From Spirosoma telluris (lineage in GTDB: Bacteria > Bacteroidota > Bacteroidia > Cytophagales > Spirosomataceae), in assembly GCA_003259005.1 (NCBI GenBank), contig QLII01000001.1, forward strand, positions 8,299,001 to 8,363,000: a stretch of 64,000 nucleotides of DNA, in the 5' to 3' direction. The notes beneath the pieces are model-generated. The model did not search any database, was not told the origin of the DNA, and was given only the letters and a program-made list of their open reading frames with translations. A program made the translations under genes and the position numbers. Shown here piece by piece: positions 18,692 through 29,129 of this stretch (its first letter is position 1; each line of letters starts with the position of its first letter).

Positions 18692-19855
18692 ATGACACCC
18701 ACCGCTGCTATTTACCTCGATAATGCTGCCACAACCCGACTGGACCCCGAAGTGCTGGAGGCTATGCTTCCGCTGATGACTGAGCACTTTGGCAATCCTT
18801 CCTCCATCCATAGTCACGGCCGAGCGGTACGAACTGCCATCGAAAAAGCGCGTAAAACGGTAGCCATGTTACTGAATACATCCCCCGCCGAAATTTTCTT
18901 CACGTCGGGTGGTACTGAAGCCGATAATACGGCTATTCGGAGTACTATTGAAACCTATAGACTGACCCATGCGATAACATCGCCCCTGGAGCACCACGCT
19001 GTTTTGCATACACTTCAGCATTTGGCCCAACAGGGAACCATTCAGTTAAGCCTCGTTGATATAGACGCGAATGGCCATATTGATCTGGCGCACCTGGAAG
19101 ACTTATTACGTACTCGGCCCCGCTCGCTGGTTTCACTCATGCATGGCAATAACGAAATTGGCAATATGCTGAATTTGAGTCGGGTAGGGGAGTTGTGTCG
19201 AGCATACGACGCTATTTTTCACTCCGATACGGTGCAGACGATGGGCCACTTTCGGCATAATCTACAACAACTTCCTGTTGATTTTATCGTGGGCGCCGGG
19301 CATAAATTTCATGGTCCTAAAGGGGTTGGTTTCCTGTATACAAATGCCGAACGGGTAAAAATTCATCCATTTGTGTATGGTGGAGCGCAGGAACGAAATA
19401 TGCGGGGCGGTACCGAAAATGTATATGGCATCGTTGGACTGGCGAAAGCCCTGGAAATAGCGTACCGTGACATGGATGCGCATCAGCAGCACATTACCGG
19501 GCTAAAACGCCGAATGATTGACCAGCTACGTGCCAAAATGCCCGATGTGCAGTTTAATGGAGATTCGGCAGATGTAGACAACAGCCTGTACACCGTGCTG
19601 AATGTGAGTCTGCCTGCGTCAGACATGAGCGATATGCTCTTATTTAGTTTGGATATTGCGCGTATTTCTGCCTCAGGCGGCTCGGCCTGTTCGAGCGGCT
19701 CAAGTATTGGTTCGCACGTACTGGGGGCTTTGCCAGGATTGGACCCCGACCGTGGTTACGTCCGGTTTTCATTTGGGAAGTATAACACGACGGAGGAAAT
19801 TGATTATGCTGTTGATACGCTGGTAGGGCTCTATCAGAAGGAGTTAGTGAAATAA
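18692..19855 (+). CDS. Cysteine desulfurase (IscS/NifS family)
   Basis: Pyridoxal-phosphate enzyme that takes sulfur from cysteine to an active-site Cys, for Fe-S clusters and thio-modified tRNA. Visible landmarks: IYLDNAATTRLDPEV at the start, SPLEHHAVLHT (cofactor-stacking His), FHSDTVQTMGH, the Schiff-base lysine in VGAGHKFHGPKGVGFLY, RGGTENVYGIVG, and the catalytic loop SASGGSACSSGSSIGSHVL, with Cys near residue 330. About 387 residues from the ATG at 18692; the open frame extends nine codons upstream to a TTG, which overlaps the promoter box. Intact. No isc or suf partners are adjacent. Confidence 0.96.
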   Translation: MTPTAAIYLDNAATTRLDPEVLEAMLPLMTEHFGNPSSIHSHGRAVRTAIEKARKTVAMLLNTSPAEIFFTSGGTEADNTAIRSTIETYRLTHAITSPLEHHAVLHTLQHLAQQGTIQLSLVDIDANGHIDLAHLEDLLRTRPRSLVSLMHGNNEIGNMLNLSRVGELCRAYDAIFHSDTVQTMGHFRHNLQQLPVDFIVGAGHKFHGPKGVGFLYTNAERVKIHPFVYGGAQERNMRGGTENVYGIVGLAKALEIAYRDMDAHQQHITGLKRRMIDQLRAKMPDVQFNGDSADVDNSLYTVLNVSLPASDMSDMLLFSLDIARISASGGSACSSGSSIGSHVLGALPGLDPDRGYVRFSFGKYNTTEEIDYAVDTLVGLYQKELVK

Positions 19856-19867
19856 ATACGTTTTTTC

Positions 19868-19936
19868 GACAGGATTAACAGGATAAGGGAGGATTTTTAC
19901 TGATTTTAAATCCTGCCTTATCCTGTTAATCCTGTC
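19868..19936. repeat. Dispersed inverted repeat (GACAGGATTAACAGGATAAG)
   Basis: Arms 19868-19896 and 19908-19936, 28 of 29 bases complementary. The sequence is a GACAGGATTAACAGGAT word, which recurs as an intergenic repeat in many genomes. It occupies nearly the whole gap between the desulfurase and GrpB genes and has T residues before the stem, so it may also end transcription. Confidence 0.65.
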
Positions 19937-19953
19937 AGAAAGAAAATCAACCA

Positions 19954-20484
19954 ATGCCAAGTCATCCTGTAATCATTAGTACATACAACCCTGACTGGCC
20001 TGAATTGGCTCAACAGGAACTGGATCGACTTGGCCAGCTACTTGGATCTAATCTGGTTGCCGGTGAACATATTGGCTCTACCGCTCTACCGGGACTAGCT
20101 GCCAAACCGGTTCTTGACTTGATGCCAGTTGTTCATTCGCTGGAGGCACTGGACCGGCACCGATCGGCTATTGAGGCTTTAGGCTATGAATGGTACGGGG
20201 AACATGGCCTACCTCAACGACGTTTCTGTGCCCGAACAGATGCCAACGGCAATCGGCTCTCCAACGTACATTTCTTCGCCAGTACGTCCCCGGATATCCG
20301 GCGTCATCTGGCGTTTCGGGATTATTTACGAGCGCATCCGGCCATTGCAGACGCCTACCAGGTAGAAAAACGCCGTGCGGCAGACCTCCATCCACTTGAT
20401 TCATTAGCGTACAATCTGGAAAAGGCGGATTGGGTGAGGGAGCATGAGGCTGATGCCCTCAACTGGTATACAAAGAAGCAGTAA
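19954..20484 (+). CDS. GrpB family protein (UPF0157)
   Basis: A 176-residue member of the GrpB family, which has a nucleotidyltransferase-like fold and an uncertain role (proposed link to CoaE and dephospho-CoA kinase in fused forms). The family hallmarks are clear: IISTYNPDWPELAQQELDRL, then GEHIGSTALPGLAAKPVLDLMPVV, and the C-terminal RAHPAIADAYQVEKRRAADLHP. It is full length, intact and apparently monocistronic. Confidence 0.92.
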   Translation: MPSHPVIISTYNPDWPELAQQELDRLGQLLGSNLVAGEHIGSTALPGLAAKPVLDLMPVVHSLEALDRHRSAIEALGYEWYGEHGLPQRRFCARTDANGNRLSNVHFFASTSPDIRRHLAFRDYLRAHPAIADAYQVEKRRAADLHPLDSLAYNLEKADWVREHEADALNWYTKKQ

Positions 20485-20560
20485 AACGGCTGAAGATTGC
20501 GCTTGTAGGTTTAACATTTGGTTAGCGATTTACCTCTAGCCTGAACTAGTTTATTGAACT

Positions 20561-21267
20561 ATGCTAAAACATGGGTGGAAAGCCTTGACTGTGCTTATTT
20601 TAACGTATGTCTTTGTGGCTGGCCTGGTGAGTCCTGTGCCTAAATTGCCCATTCTGCATGAAGCTATACGAAATACATTCTTTCATCCGCCACTGTGGAT
20701 TGCCATGATGACCATGCTGCTTGCATCGGCCATTTTTGCGATTCGCTATTTGAGAAATGGCAAACCCGATGATGATTTACGGTCGGTTGAGTTTGCTAAT
20801 ACCGCTATTTTATTTGGCATCCTGGGCTGCATTACCGGCTCTGTATGGGCCTATTTTGCCTGGGGGACCTATGGCCAAATGATCCGAAGACGAATGGTGT
20901 TGCTGTCGGTATGCTGATGTATGTGGCTTATTTTGTTTTGCGTGGTTCCTTTGATGACGATATGCGCCGAGCCAGAATTTCAGCTGTCTATAACATCTTT
21001 GCCTTTGCTGTTTTTATTCCCCTCATTCTTATTTTACCTCGATTAACGGATTCGCTTCATCCCGGTAACGGTGGGAATCCCGGCTTCAATCAATACGATG
21101 CCGACAGTTCGATAAAACGAATCATCAGGCCTGCTTTTATTGGATTTACCTTGTTAGGTTTTTGGATCACACAACTTCGAGTCAGATTACGCCGTTTGGA
21201 AATCGATTTGGATGAGGTAGAAGAAACGAAAAAATCAAAAGAGGTGCCTACGACGAAAACTTATTAA
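20561..21267 (+). CDS. ccmC: Cytochrome c biogenesis heme-handling protein CcmC, frame-disrupted
   Basis: Six-helix inner membrane protein of the CcmC/HemX-type heme handling superfamily, which passes heme to CcmE during cytochrome c maturation. After repair the tryptophan-rich signature reads SVWAYFAWGTYWPNDPKTNG, the WWD domain of the family. The break is at about 20868-20872 (TATGG), where one T is missing: the upstream frame reads WGTYGQMIRR, the downstream frame WPNDPKTNG. About 235 residues after joining. It is followed 17 bases later by a CcmD-sized gene. The C-terminal tail has charged residues. Confidence 0.88.
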
Positions 21268-21284
21268 TCTTTAGCCAGCCAGAC

Positions 21285-21455
21285 ATGGATCAACTTACTA
21301 CTTCATTAACCGAAACCTTGCGTCAAGACGGGAAAATTTGGGTCGTGGTCGTCGTCATTGCTATTGTTTTACTAGGATGGCTGACTTATTTCCTTCGACT
21401 AGGTAGCCGGGTTGGTAGACTGAAACGGAGAATTGACGAATTGTCACAGAATTGA
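21285..21455 (+). CDS. ccmD: CcmD-like small membrane protein
   Basis: A 56-residue protein starting MDQLTTSLTETLRQDG, with one predicted helix rich in Val, Ile and Leu (residues about 18-40) followed by a basic region. Size, one helix near the N-terminus, the basic tail and its place directly after ccmC fit CcmD, which keeps CcmC and CcmE together in the membrane. It is too short for most ORF calls. The identity is inferred from context more than from sequence. Confidence 0.65.
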   Translation: MDQLTTSLTETLRQDGKIWVVVVVIAIVLLGWLTYFLRLGSRVGRLKRRIDELSQN

Positions 21456-21587
21456 TCGGGGATTGGTACAGAAACATACAAACGCCAAATGGAAGCCTGC
21501 CTGGATTCCATTTGGCGTTTTCTGCTAATGTAGGAATACAAGAATGTATATCTTCCGTTTTAAAGACAATTAACCCCTGCTCAACAG

Positions 21588-21993
21588 ATGAAAAAACTAA
21601 TTCTTATCGTTCGGGATTGCGGTTATTTACAATGGCAACGGGCTAAACATAACCATGAAGAGGCTCTTCAGAAGGGAAACGAATTCGCCGTTTTTCTTTT
21701 GACAATGTCCTGGAGTATGCCCGTATTGTCATTTCTGGCTATTGCGTCTAACAGATTGGGATACGGCCCCTACGCCCACTATTTGAGGCTTTTGACCAAC
21801 TGTACTGGGTTTCCTCCTGTTTGCCCCTTTTTATCTGTTTGCCCGCTGGCAAATAAATACAATTAAGGATACTCCTATAAACCCAACGCTGTCCTATCGT
21901 TGGCTAATGCTCATCTCCTGGGGCATGCTTATTCTTAGCTTTTCGATGATGATCATCATCCCGTTGGTGATCCAGGAGTTATTTCCCCGGTAA
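21588..21993 (+). CDS. Hypothetical membrane protein, frame-disrupted
   Basis: A small multi-helix membrane protein. The first part (MKKLILIVRDCGYLQWQRAKH ... LLTMSWSMPVLSFLAIASNRLGYGPY) is in one frame. The second part, LFAPFYLFARWQINT ... WLMLISWGMLILSFSMMIIIPLVIQELFPR, is in another, ending at 21993. Two missing bases in the 21800-21815 stretch (T and C runs) would join them to give ...LRLFDPTVLGFLLFAP. About 135 residues with three or four helices. I do not recognise the family. It lies between ccmD and the promoter of the SusCD pair. Confidence 0.55.
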
Positions 21994-22178
21994 TCCTCTA
22001 CTGTAGCTTACAAAAACTCAATCAGCAACTTTACCGGAAAGTTAATCGGTATACCCCGCTGGAAATCAATTAATGATACCTGTATACGCATACATACAAG
22101 GCGAAAAAAGCCCGGATCAGTTACAGAAAGCTTAATATAACCCAGTTAGAGTTAACGGTCTCTTAATATAGCTAACAC

Positions 22179-22186
22179 TACTTTTG
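22179..22186 (+). promoter_or_regulatory. Candidate -7 box of the second SusCD operon
   Basis: TACTTTTG matches TAnnTTTG and is followed by a 98-base leader to the SusC ATG at 22284. The leader length allows post-transcriptional control. The -33 element is not clear. Confidence 0.45.
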
Positions 22187-22283
22187 CGCCATTAAAACCG
22201 GGTTAATGGGGTTGTTTAATGCACTTATCCTCTGGATATAAATCCAGACTTTATACTACTCTTTTTTATGAAACACAACTAAC

Positions 22284-25200
22284 ATGATAAAGCGAATACA
22301 CCTGAAAAAGAACCTGTTAATTGCCAAGCGTATCACAGCGATACCGCTGGCACTTCTGCTACTAGTTTGTAGTTTAGCGTTTGCCCATACTGTACAGGCG
22401 ACATCCATCAGCACCGATCAAACCGTAACGGGTACGATTAGTGATGAAAAGGGCGAGGTACTGCCCGGCGTGAGTGTGGTGGTTAAAGGCTCGCAACGAG
22501 GTACAACTACCGATGCCAGGGGACAATATAAAATCACCGTTCCCAGTGGTTCCACTACCTTGATTTTCTCCTTTGTGGGTTATCTGCCTCAGGAAATTGT
22601 GGTCGGCAATCAAAGTATCCTGAGCGTGACGCTTAAAGTCGATTCCAAATCGCTGGAAGAAGTCGTCGTTGTTGGGTACGGTACCCAAAAGAAGGTGAAC
22701 CTAACGGGTGCTGTCGACCAGGTGACGAGTGAAGTTCTCGAAAACCGCTCGCTGCCTAACCTGAGCCAGGGATTGCAGGGCACCATTCCCAATCTCAATT
22801 TAGTGATGGGGGATGGGAAGCCCATTCAGTCGCCTACTTACAACATCCGGGGTACAACCTCCATCGGTCAGGGGGGGAGCGCACTGGTGCTGATTGACGG
22901 CGTAGAGGGCGACCCAAGTCGCCTGAATCCCAACGATGTAGCCACGGTTTCAGTATTGAAAGATGCAGCCTCGGCAGCTATTTACGGAGCCAGGGGCGCG
23001 TTTGGCGTTGTGCTTATTACCACCAAAAGTCCGACCAAAGACCGCACCAGCGTTACGTATTCGGTCAATCATTCCATCAAAAGCCCGACCACCGTTCCCA
23101 AGTATGTAACAAACGGCTACCTGTTTGCGAAGATGTTTAACGAGGGCTGGTCGGCCTGGAACGATTACTCGCAAACCCCTCAGAATATCAACAAAACGGT
23201 TCGGTTTTCGCCTGCATATCTAACCGAACTGGAGCGGAGAAATAACGATTCTTCGCTGCCAAAGACCGTCGTTGATCCTACCTCGGGCGAGTATGTGTAC
23301 TACGAAAACACCGACTGGTATGGCGAACTCTATAAAAAGAATACGAGCGCTACGGAGCATAACTTGTCATTTTCCGGAAGCAGCGGCAAAGCGGATTTTT
23401 ACGTAACAGGCCGCTACTATTCGCAGGACGGTATTTTTAAGTACAATTCGGATGATTACCGAATTTTGAGCCTGCGGGCAAAAGGATCGATTCAGGTCTA
23501 TCCCTGGCTGAAAATTGGCAACAATGCTGATTTCTCATCCATGAAGTACCACAATCCATTGAACACGGGCGAAGGTGGTAGTATCTGGCGGAATATCTCC
23601 GACGAGGGCCATACCGTTGCCCCATGTTTAACCCCGATGGTACGCTGACCTATTCGGCCGCCTATACCGTGGGTGATTTCTGGTATGGGAAGAATGGAAT
23701 CGACATGGATCGACGCGTATTTCGGAACACGGCTGATTTCTCAGCTAAGTTCTTCGATGATAAATTACGGGTGAATGGAAACTTTACCTTTCAGACCACG
23801 GATAATAACGAGTACCGCACCCGCGTGCCAGTTCCGTATAGCCGTAAACCAGGAGTTATCGAATATGTAGGAACGAACTATAATGATTTGCAGAACCTGT
23901 ATCGGCAAACTTTATACACCGCTACAAACCTGTATGCGGAATATGAGCCTCGGTTCAGTCCCAATCATTACGTAAAAGTGCTGGCTGGCTATAACTACGA
24001 GCATTCGAATTACCGGAAGCTGGAAGTTATTCGGAATGGCCTTATCTATCCTGATGCAAAAGATCTTAGCCTGGCGTTGGGGCAATCCATCACCACAAAC
24101 GGAGGTATGGAGACCTGGGCAATTGTGGGTGGTTTTTACCGGTTAAACTACGGATTCAAAGATCGCTACCTACTCGAACTGAACGGCCGGTACGATGGTT
24201 CGTCAAAGTTCCCGACAGATCAGCGATATGCCTTTTTTCCATCAGTGTCGGCAGGTTGGCGTGTGTCGAATGAGCCCTTCTGGAAAGTATCCCCTAAGGC
24301 TATTACCGATCTGAAAATCAGGGGTTCATACGGTTCATTGGGCAATGGTAGTATTGCTTCGTATGCGTTTCAGGAACAGTTTAATATCTCGCAGTCGGGC
24401 CGGGTACTGGGTGGGGTAAAGCCGCAAAAAACGGGTCAGCCTACCGTTATTCCGGATGGGTTGACCTGGGAAACCTCGACGACATCTGATCTGGGTATCG
24501 ACCTGGGTATGCTGAACAATCGGTTAACGTTTACGGGCGATGCCTACATCCGTAAAACGAAGGGCATGTTCACGACGGGTATGACGTTGCCTGCCGTTTT
24601 CGGAACGGATGTCCCCAAGGGAAACTATGCTGACTTAACCACCAAAGGTTGGGAAGCTGTGCTCACCTGGCGGGATAAGCTTCAGGTATCCAGCAAGCCA
24701 TTTAATTATGAAGTTCGCCTGACGATGTCTGACTATCAGGCTACCATCGACAAGTTTAATAACCCCAATCAACGCCTGACGGATTATTATGCGGGCCAGA
24801 AAGTAGGTGAAATCTGGGGGTTCGAAACAGCAGGCTATTTCACGTCGACGGATGATATTGCCAATTCGCCGAAACAAACGCTGTATAAAGCATCCAACAC
24901 AGGTCAACTGCTACCCGGCGATATCAAGTTTCGGGACCTCAATGGCGATGGGGTGATCAACAACGGCGACAATACAGTGGCCAATCCGGGTGATCGGCGG
25001 ATTATTGGCAACTCGACACCGCGCTACACCTACGGTATTATGCTGGGTGCTGATTGGAATAACTTTTTCTTCTCGGCTTTCTTCCAGGGCGTTGGTAAAC
25101 AGGATTGGTGGCCTGGTTCAGAAGCGGGTATCTTCTGGGGCAATATAACCGCCCATATAATAAGTTGCCGGAATGGCAATTAGGCAACATCTGGACGCCC

Positions 25201-25560
25201 GAAAATCCGGATGCGTATCTGCCTCGGTACCGGGGTTATGTCGCTCAAAATGGTTCGGGCGAACTGGCACAGGCGCAGACGAAATACCTACAGAGCATTG
25301 CCTATCTACGGATGAAAAACATTCAGATTGGCTACAACTTACCCCGCCCCCTCATTCAGAAAGTGGGTATGAGCAGTGCGCGGATATTTGTATCGGGTGA
25401 AAATCTGCTGACCTGGGCCAGGTTGTATAAACGCACAAAAGACCTTGATATTGAAAATACAGCTCCTTCTGATCGGGTATTGACGGATGGTAGCAGTGGA
25501 AACGGCAATAACTACCCGATTCTGAAAAGCTTCACGATGGGATTATCGGCCACTTTCTAA
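22284..25560 (+). CDS. SusC/RagA-family TonB-dependent receptor, complete but frame-disrupted
   Basis: Full-length SusC-type outer membrane transporter of about 1,091 residues. After a signal sequence (to about residue 35) comes a CarboxypepD_reg-like domain (GTISDEKGEVLPGVSVVVKG ... TTLIFSFVGYLPQEI), then the TonB box and plug (LEEVVVVGYGTQKKVNLTGAV ... YNIRGTTSIGQGGSALVLIDG). The barrel follows and ends TMGLSATF. The frame breaks twice: at the C run 23620-23623 (restored: EGHTVAPMFNPDGTLTY) and at the G run 25137-25140 (restored: FWGQYNRPYNKLPEWQLGN). Each repair needs one base. The SusD partner follows after 18 bases. The ligand is unknown; the EEP gene downstream may be a hint. Confidence 0.94.
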
Positions 25561-25578
25561 CCTAAAAATTTAATAATC

Positions 25579-27351
25579 ATGACTACAAAATATAGCTGGC
25601 TCTTCCTGATTGGCCTATTTCTAGCTGGATGCAGTGAGTTAGAGCAAGTTCCCCAATCGACGGCATCAAAAGATGCAGTGTTTGGCAGCACAGGCGGAAT
25701 GGATCTATATACAAACTCTTTTTACGACAATCTACCGAGTGGTAATGACATCATTCGGAGCGACGAAATGGCTGATTTTTCGGCCAGAACGCAAGTTCCT
25801 GACTTTTTGCGCGATGGTGCTTATGGCCCTCGGCAAAGTTCAGGCTGGGATTGGCGGCCATTGCGAAACATTAATTATTTCATTGCAAACTGCACCAATC
25901 CTGCCATTCCGGCCGATACCCGCCGGCATTACATTGGTCTGGCTCGCTTTTTCAGAGCCTGGTTCTATTTCGATAAGGTAAAACGGTTTGGCGATGTGCC
26001 TTGGATTGGCAAAGCGATGAGTGTCGACGATCCTGCCTTATACAATGGCCGTGATTCACGCGCTATGGTGATGGATTCCGTCCTGGCCGATCTGGATTAT
26101 GCCACTCAGAATATCAGAACCACGGGCGACAATACGCGTAGTCTGATTACGAAATACGTGGCTTATGGATTCAAATCGCGCGTCTGTCTTTTTGAGGGGA
26201 CGTTCCGAAAATATCGCACGAGCTATAATCTGGGCAGCACTGCCGACAAATGGCTGAACGAAGCCGTTAATGCCGCTGACAAGGTCATGAAAGAGGGTGG
26301 TTTTAGCCTAAACGAAACTGGAGGCACCGATAAGTCGTACCGTCAGTTGTTCACCAATACGACCCCGGTTGCCAATGAAATTATGCTATCGGCAGTTTCT
26401 GATGCCACGCTGAGCGTATACAACGACGCTAACTGGTGGTGGACAAGCGCCACTTATGGCTCTCGTGTAAGCCTCATTAGAACCTTCGTCAATACGTATT
26501 TGAATACAGACGGAACGCCGTTTACTGACAAACCGGATTATCAGACAATGACGTTCATGGACGAGGTAAAAGGACGGGATAAACGCCTGCAACAGACCAT
26601 TCGTATGGGGAATTACACCCGTACCAATGCTGGTGCTGTTGAGCCTGCTCCACCTGTTTTCTCCTATACGTACACAGGCTATATGCCTATAAAATGGTCG
26701 CTTGATGATACGTATTACGATGGCGGCACCCGCAACATCAACTCGATTTCGATTATGCGGTATGCCGAGATTTTATTGAACTATGCCGAAGCAAAAACAG
26801 AACTGGGTACCCTCACCAACGACGACTGGACAAAAACGGTGGGTGCATTGCGAAAACGGGCGGGTATCACCGCTGGTTTAGCCATCAAGCCAGCCGTTGT
26901 AGACCCGTACCTGAAAGCCAACTATTTTCCGGACATTTCCGATCCAGTATTGCTGGAAGTTCGTCGCGAGCGGGGTATTGAGTTAGTGTTTGAAGGATTT
27001 CGCTTTTCCGACATCATTCGCTGGAATCGTGGCCCGCTGATGGAACAGACCTGGAACGGGTTTTACGTGCCTGCTTTAGATAAACCTCTCGATTTGAATG
27101 AAGACGGGAAAAACGACGTCGTTTTCTATAAAGTGAAACCCGCCACACAACTGGCAGGCGTAACTTACGTAAACGTTGCCGAAACGGTAAACGGCGTAGC
27201 TAACCCGCAACGATTGAAAAATGACACCTTTGGTGAGCTAACCTGGTTGAACAACATTCCCAGAAAATGGGATGAGAAATTCTATCTCTACCCGATTCCG
27301 GAAAATGACCGTCTATTGAATCCAAAAATTGGCCAGAATCCAGGCTGGTAG
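25579..27351 (+). CDS. SusD/RagB-family lipoprotein
   Basis: Surface lipoprotein of 590 residues with a lipobox LFLAGC (Cys near 18) and typical SusD features. These include the N-terminal DAVFGSTGGMDLYTNSFYDNLP, the TPR-like helices with ARFFRAWFYFDKVKRFGDVPWI, and the C-terminal VRRERGIELVFEGFRFSDIIRWNRG followed by YPIPENDRLLNPKIGQNPGW. This last motif is the classical RagB/SusD end. It works with the SusC directly upstream. Intact. Confidence 0.96.
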   Translation: MTTKYSWLFLIGLFLAGCSELEQVPQSTASKDAVFGSTGGMDLYTNSFYDNLPSGNDIIRSDEMADFSARTQVPDFLRDGAYGPRQSSGWDWRPLRNINYFIANCTNPAIPADTRRHYIGLARFFRAWFYFDKVKRFGDVPWIGKAMSVDDPALYNGRDSRAMVMDSVLADLDYATQNIRTTGDNTRSLITKYVAYGFKSRVCLFEGTFRKYRTSYNLGSTADKWLNEAVNAADKVMKEGGFSLNETGGTDKSYRQLFTNTTPVANEIMLSAVSDATLSVYNDANWWWTSATYGSRVSLIRTFVNTYLNTDGTPFTDKPDYQTMTFMDEVKGRDKRLQQTIRMGNYTRTNAGAVEPAPPVFSYTYTGYMPIKWSLDDTYYDGGTRNINSISIMRYAEILLNYAEAKTELGTLTNDDWTKTVGALRKRAGITAGLAIKPAVVDPYLKANYFPDISDPVLLEVRRERGIELVFEGFRFSDIIRWNRGPLMEQTWNGFYVPALDKPLDLNEDGKNDVVFYKVKPATQLAGVTYVNVAETVNGVANPQRLKNDTFGELTWLNNIPRKWDEKFYLYPIPENDRLLNPKIGQNPGW

Positions 27352-27462
27352 AAATTGTTACGTTTCTGGTTTATGATATACGTGTTTGGGTTGGCACAGG
27401 TTTAAGCCCGGCTTACTCAAACACGTAAACCTATTGACATTAATTATTTAAACTCAACTTTA

Positions 27463-28305
27463 ATGCGCGTATTAATTTTACTTCTGCTTGGCAGTTTACT
27501 ATCAACAAATACCTTGTTTGCCCAGAAAGGCGCACCTATTACAGTGGCCACCTACAACCTTCGCTACGATAATAAAGGCGATGGGATCAATGCCTGGCCG
27601 AATCGGAAAGAGAATGTAAAAGCTCTGGTGAAGTTCCACGAATTTGATCTGTTTGGAACCCAGGAAGCCTTGCGTAATCAGTTGAACGATGTGGCCGAGT
27701 TAAACGAATTCGCCTTTTTGGGCGCTGGCCGCGATGATGGGAAAGAAGCGGGGGAGCACTCCGCTATTTTTTACAAAAAAGACCGGTTCAAGCCGTTGCA
27801 ATCGGGTAATTTCTGGTTGAGCGAAACCCCTGATAAACCCGGTAAAGGCTGGGACGCTACCTGTTGCAATCGAATTTGCTCCTGGGCTAAATTTAACGAC
27901 CTGAAAACGAAAAAAGAGTTTTATTTTTTCAGTGTTCACTTTGATCACCAAGGCGTCGAAGCGCGTCGGCAATCGGGGAAATTAATGGTAGAGAAAATTA
28001 AGGAAATTGCTAAAAACGTGCCCGTCATTCTCGTCGGTGATTTTAACTCAACCCCCGAAACAGAGCAAATTCAAACGATTCAAACCCTCCTGAGTGACGC
28101 GCACAACGTAACAAAAACCGCGCCCTATGGCCCTGAGGGCACATTCAATAGCTTCAAATTCGATGCCCCGATGGACAAACGAATTGACTACATATTTGTC
28201 AGCAAGCAATTCGATGTGTTGAAATACGGTGTACTGACGGATGCCAAAGAACAACGTTACCCGTCTGATCACCAGCCTGTAATGGTGAAGGTAGTTTTGA
28301 ACTGA
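27463..28305 (+). CDS. Secreted endonuclease/exonuclease/phosphatase-family protein
   Basis: A 280-residue exported member of the EEP superfamily (DNase I-like fold), which cleaves phosphodiester or phosphomonoester bonds. The signal peptide ends after LFAQ. Catalytic landmarks: TYNLRYDN (Asn metal site), LFGTQEA (catalytic Glu), FFSVHFDHQG (His), ILVGDFNSTPE (Asp/Asn), and YPSDHQPVMVKV at the C-terminus (Asp-His). It follows the SusCD pair by 111 bases. In Bacteroidota such EEP proteins in SusCD loci can release phosphate or nucleotides from outside polymers. The activity here (nuclease, phosphatase or phosphodiesterase) cannot be told apart. Confidence 0.9.
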   Translation: MRVLILLLLGSLLSTNTLFAQKGAPITVATYNLRYDNKGDGINAWPNRKENVKALVKFHEFDLFGTQEALRNQLNDVAELNEFAFLGAGRDDGKEAGEHSAIFYKKDRFKPLQSGNFWLSETPDKPGKGWDATCCNRICSWAKFNDLKTKKEFYFFSVHFDHQGVEARRQSGKLMVEKIKEIAKNVPVILVGDFNSTPETEQIQTIQTLLSDAHNVTKTAPYGPEGTFNSFKFDAPMDKRIDYIFVSKQFDVLKYGVLTDAKEQRYPSDHQPVMVKVVLN

Positions 28306-28333
28306 TAGACAGCCATAGGTTGGTGTCTAAGAA

Positions 28334-28361
28334 AAAAGCGGAGCCTGTAAGCTCCGCTTTT
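28334..28361. terminator. Intrinsic terminator between convergent genes
   Basis: AAAAGCGGAGC pairs perfectly with GCTCCGCTTTT around a 6-base loop. It lies between the end of the EEP gene and the end of the convergent toxin gene, so it can work on both strands. Confidence 0.85.
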
Positions 28362-28370
28362 CTATGTATT

Positions 28371-28679
28371 TTACTTTATACGTCGCTTAATCATATCGTA
28401 GATGTCCTTGCGGGGGCCTACGGCGACAACAATAACTACCAGCACATCATCTTCTATTGTATAGACTACCCGGTAATCACCGGTGCGTTTACGGTACACT
28501 CCTTTATATCCGACCAGTTCACGTACATTTCCAGCTCTTGGATTCGTCTCTAAAGTATCTATCAGTTTTGCAACCTGAACTTTCGCCTTTTTACTTAGTT
28601 TATCAAAGTCCTTCTCCGCACTCTCTATCAACTCAACTTTGTATACTATTCCTTCATTTTCTTCAATACCTTGACCCAT
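28371..28679 (-). CDS. RelE/ParE-type toxin of a type II toxin-antitoxin pair
   Basis: A 102-residue RelE-fold protein. Signature segments: VELIESAEKDFDKLSKKAKVQVAKLIDTLETNPR, VRELVGYKGVYRKRTGDYRVVYTIEDDVLVVIVVAVGPRKDIYD. The R-x-G-D-Y-R-V-V-Y strand is the family core, and the final R-K-D-x-Y fits the mRNA-cleaving RelE branch. Its antitoxin gene lies 59 bases upstream. Such pairs are common in Cytophagales; RelE toxins cleave mRNA in the ribosome. Intact. Confidence 0.92.
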   Translation of the reverse strand: MGQGIEENEGIVYKVELIESAEKDFDKLSKKAKVQVAKLIDTLETNPRAGNVRELVGYKGVYRKRTGDYRVVYTIEDDVLVVIVVAVGPRKDIYDMIKRRIK

Positions 28680-28738
28680 TTTAACGTTTGAAATTATTTA
28701 CAAGCCGATCAACAAAAACCTTTGTTAACCGGCTTCAA

Positions 28739-28996
28739 TTACTCAAGGCCATTATCTGCCTTGACATCTTTCCATGATTTACGCTTGTTCCCTTCGGCGA
28801 GACGCGCCATTGCCAGTTCTCCATCCAACTGATCTTCTAACTGACAAAACCGCTCGTAGTCATTGTAAGAGATGACCACTGCAACATTCTTACCCGAACG
28901 GGTAATTACTGTCGCTTCGTTCGCAAAAGCTGCTTTGCTGATAATCTCAGAAAGGTTTTTGCGTGCATCTTGTGCCGTACTAACTGACATGTTCAT
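28739..28996 (-). CDS. Phd/YefM-family antitoxin
   Basis: An 85-residue antitoxin of the Phd/YefM group: MNMSVSTAQDARKNLSEIISKAAFANEATVITRSGKNVAVVISYNDYER is the N-terminal DNA-binding domain that represses its own promoter, followed by an acidic helix that binds the toxin. It is upstream of the RelE-type toxin in the same orientation, the usual gene order. The gap between the two genes (59 bases) is longer than average. Confidence 0.93.
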   Translation of the reverse strand: MNMSVSTAQDARKNLSEIISKAAFANEATVITRSGKNVAVVISYNDYERFCQLEDQLDGELAMARLAEGNKRKSWKDVKADNGLE

Positions 28997-29129
28997 TCTT
29001 TTTCTAAAATTCGTGGGTAAATAATTACCAATGAAACCATACCAACTGTAGGAAAGTTTCGTAGCTTAAGAAAAGCAACTTACGTACATTCTGTAACTTT
29101 CTTTACGTTGAAAAATAGTACCAATACCC

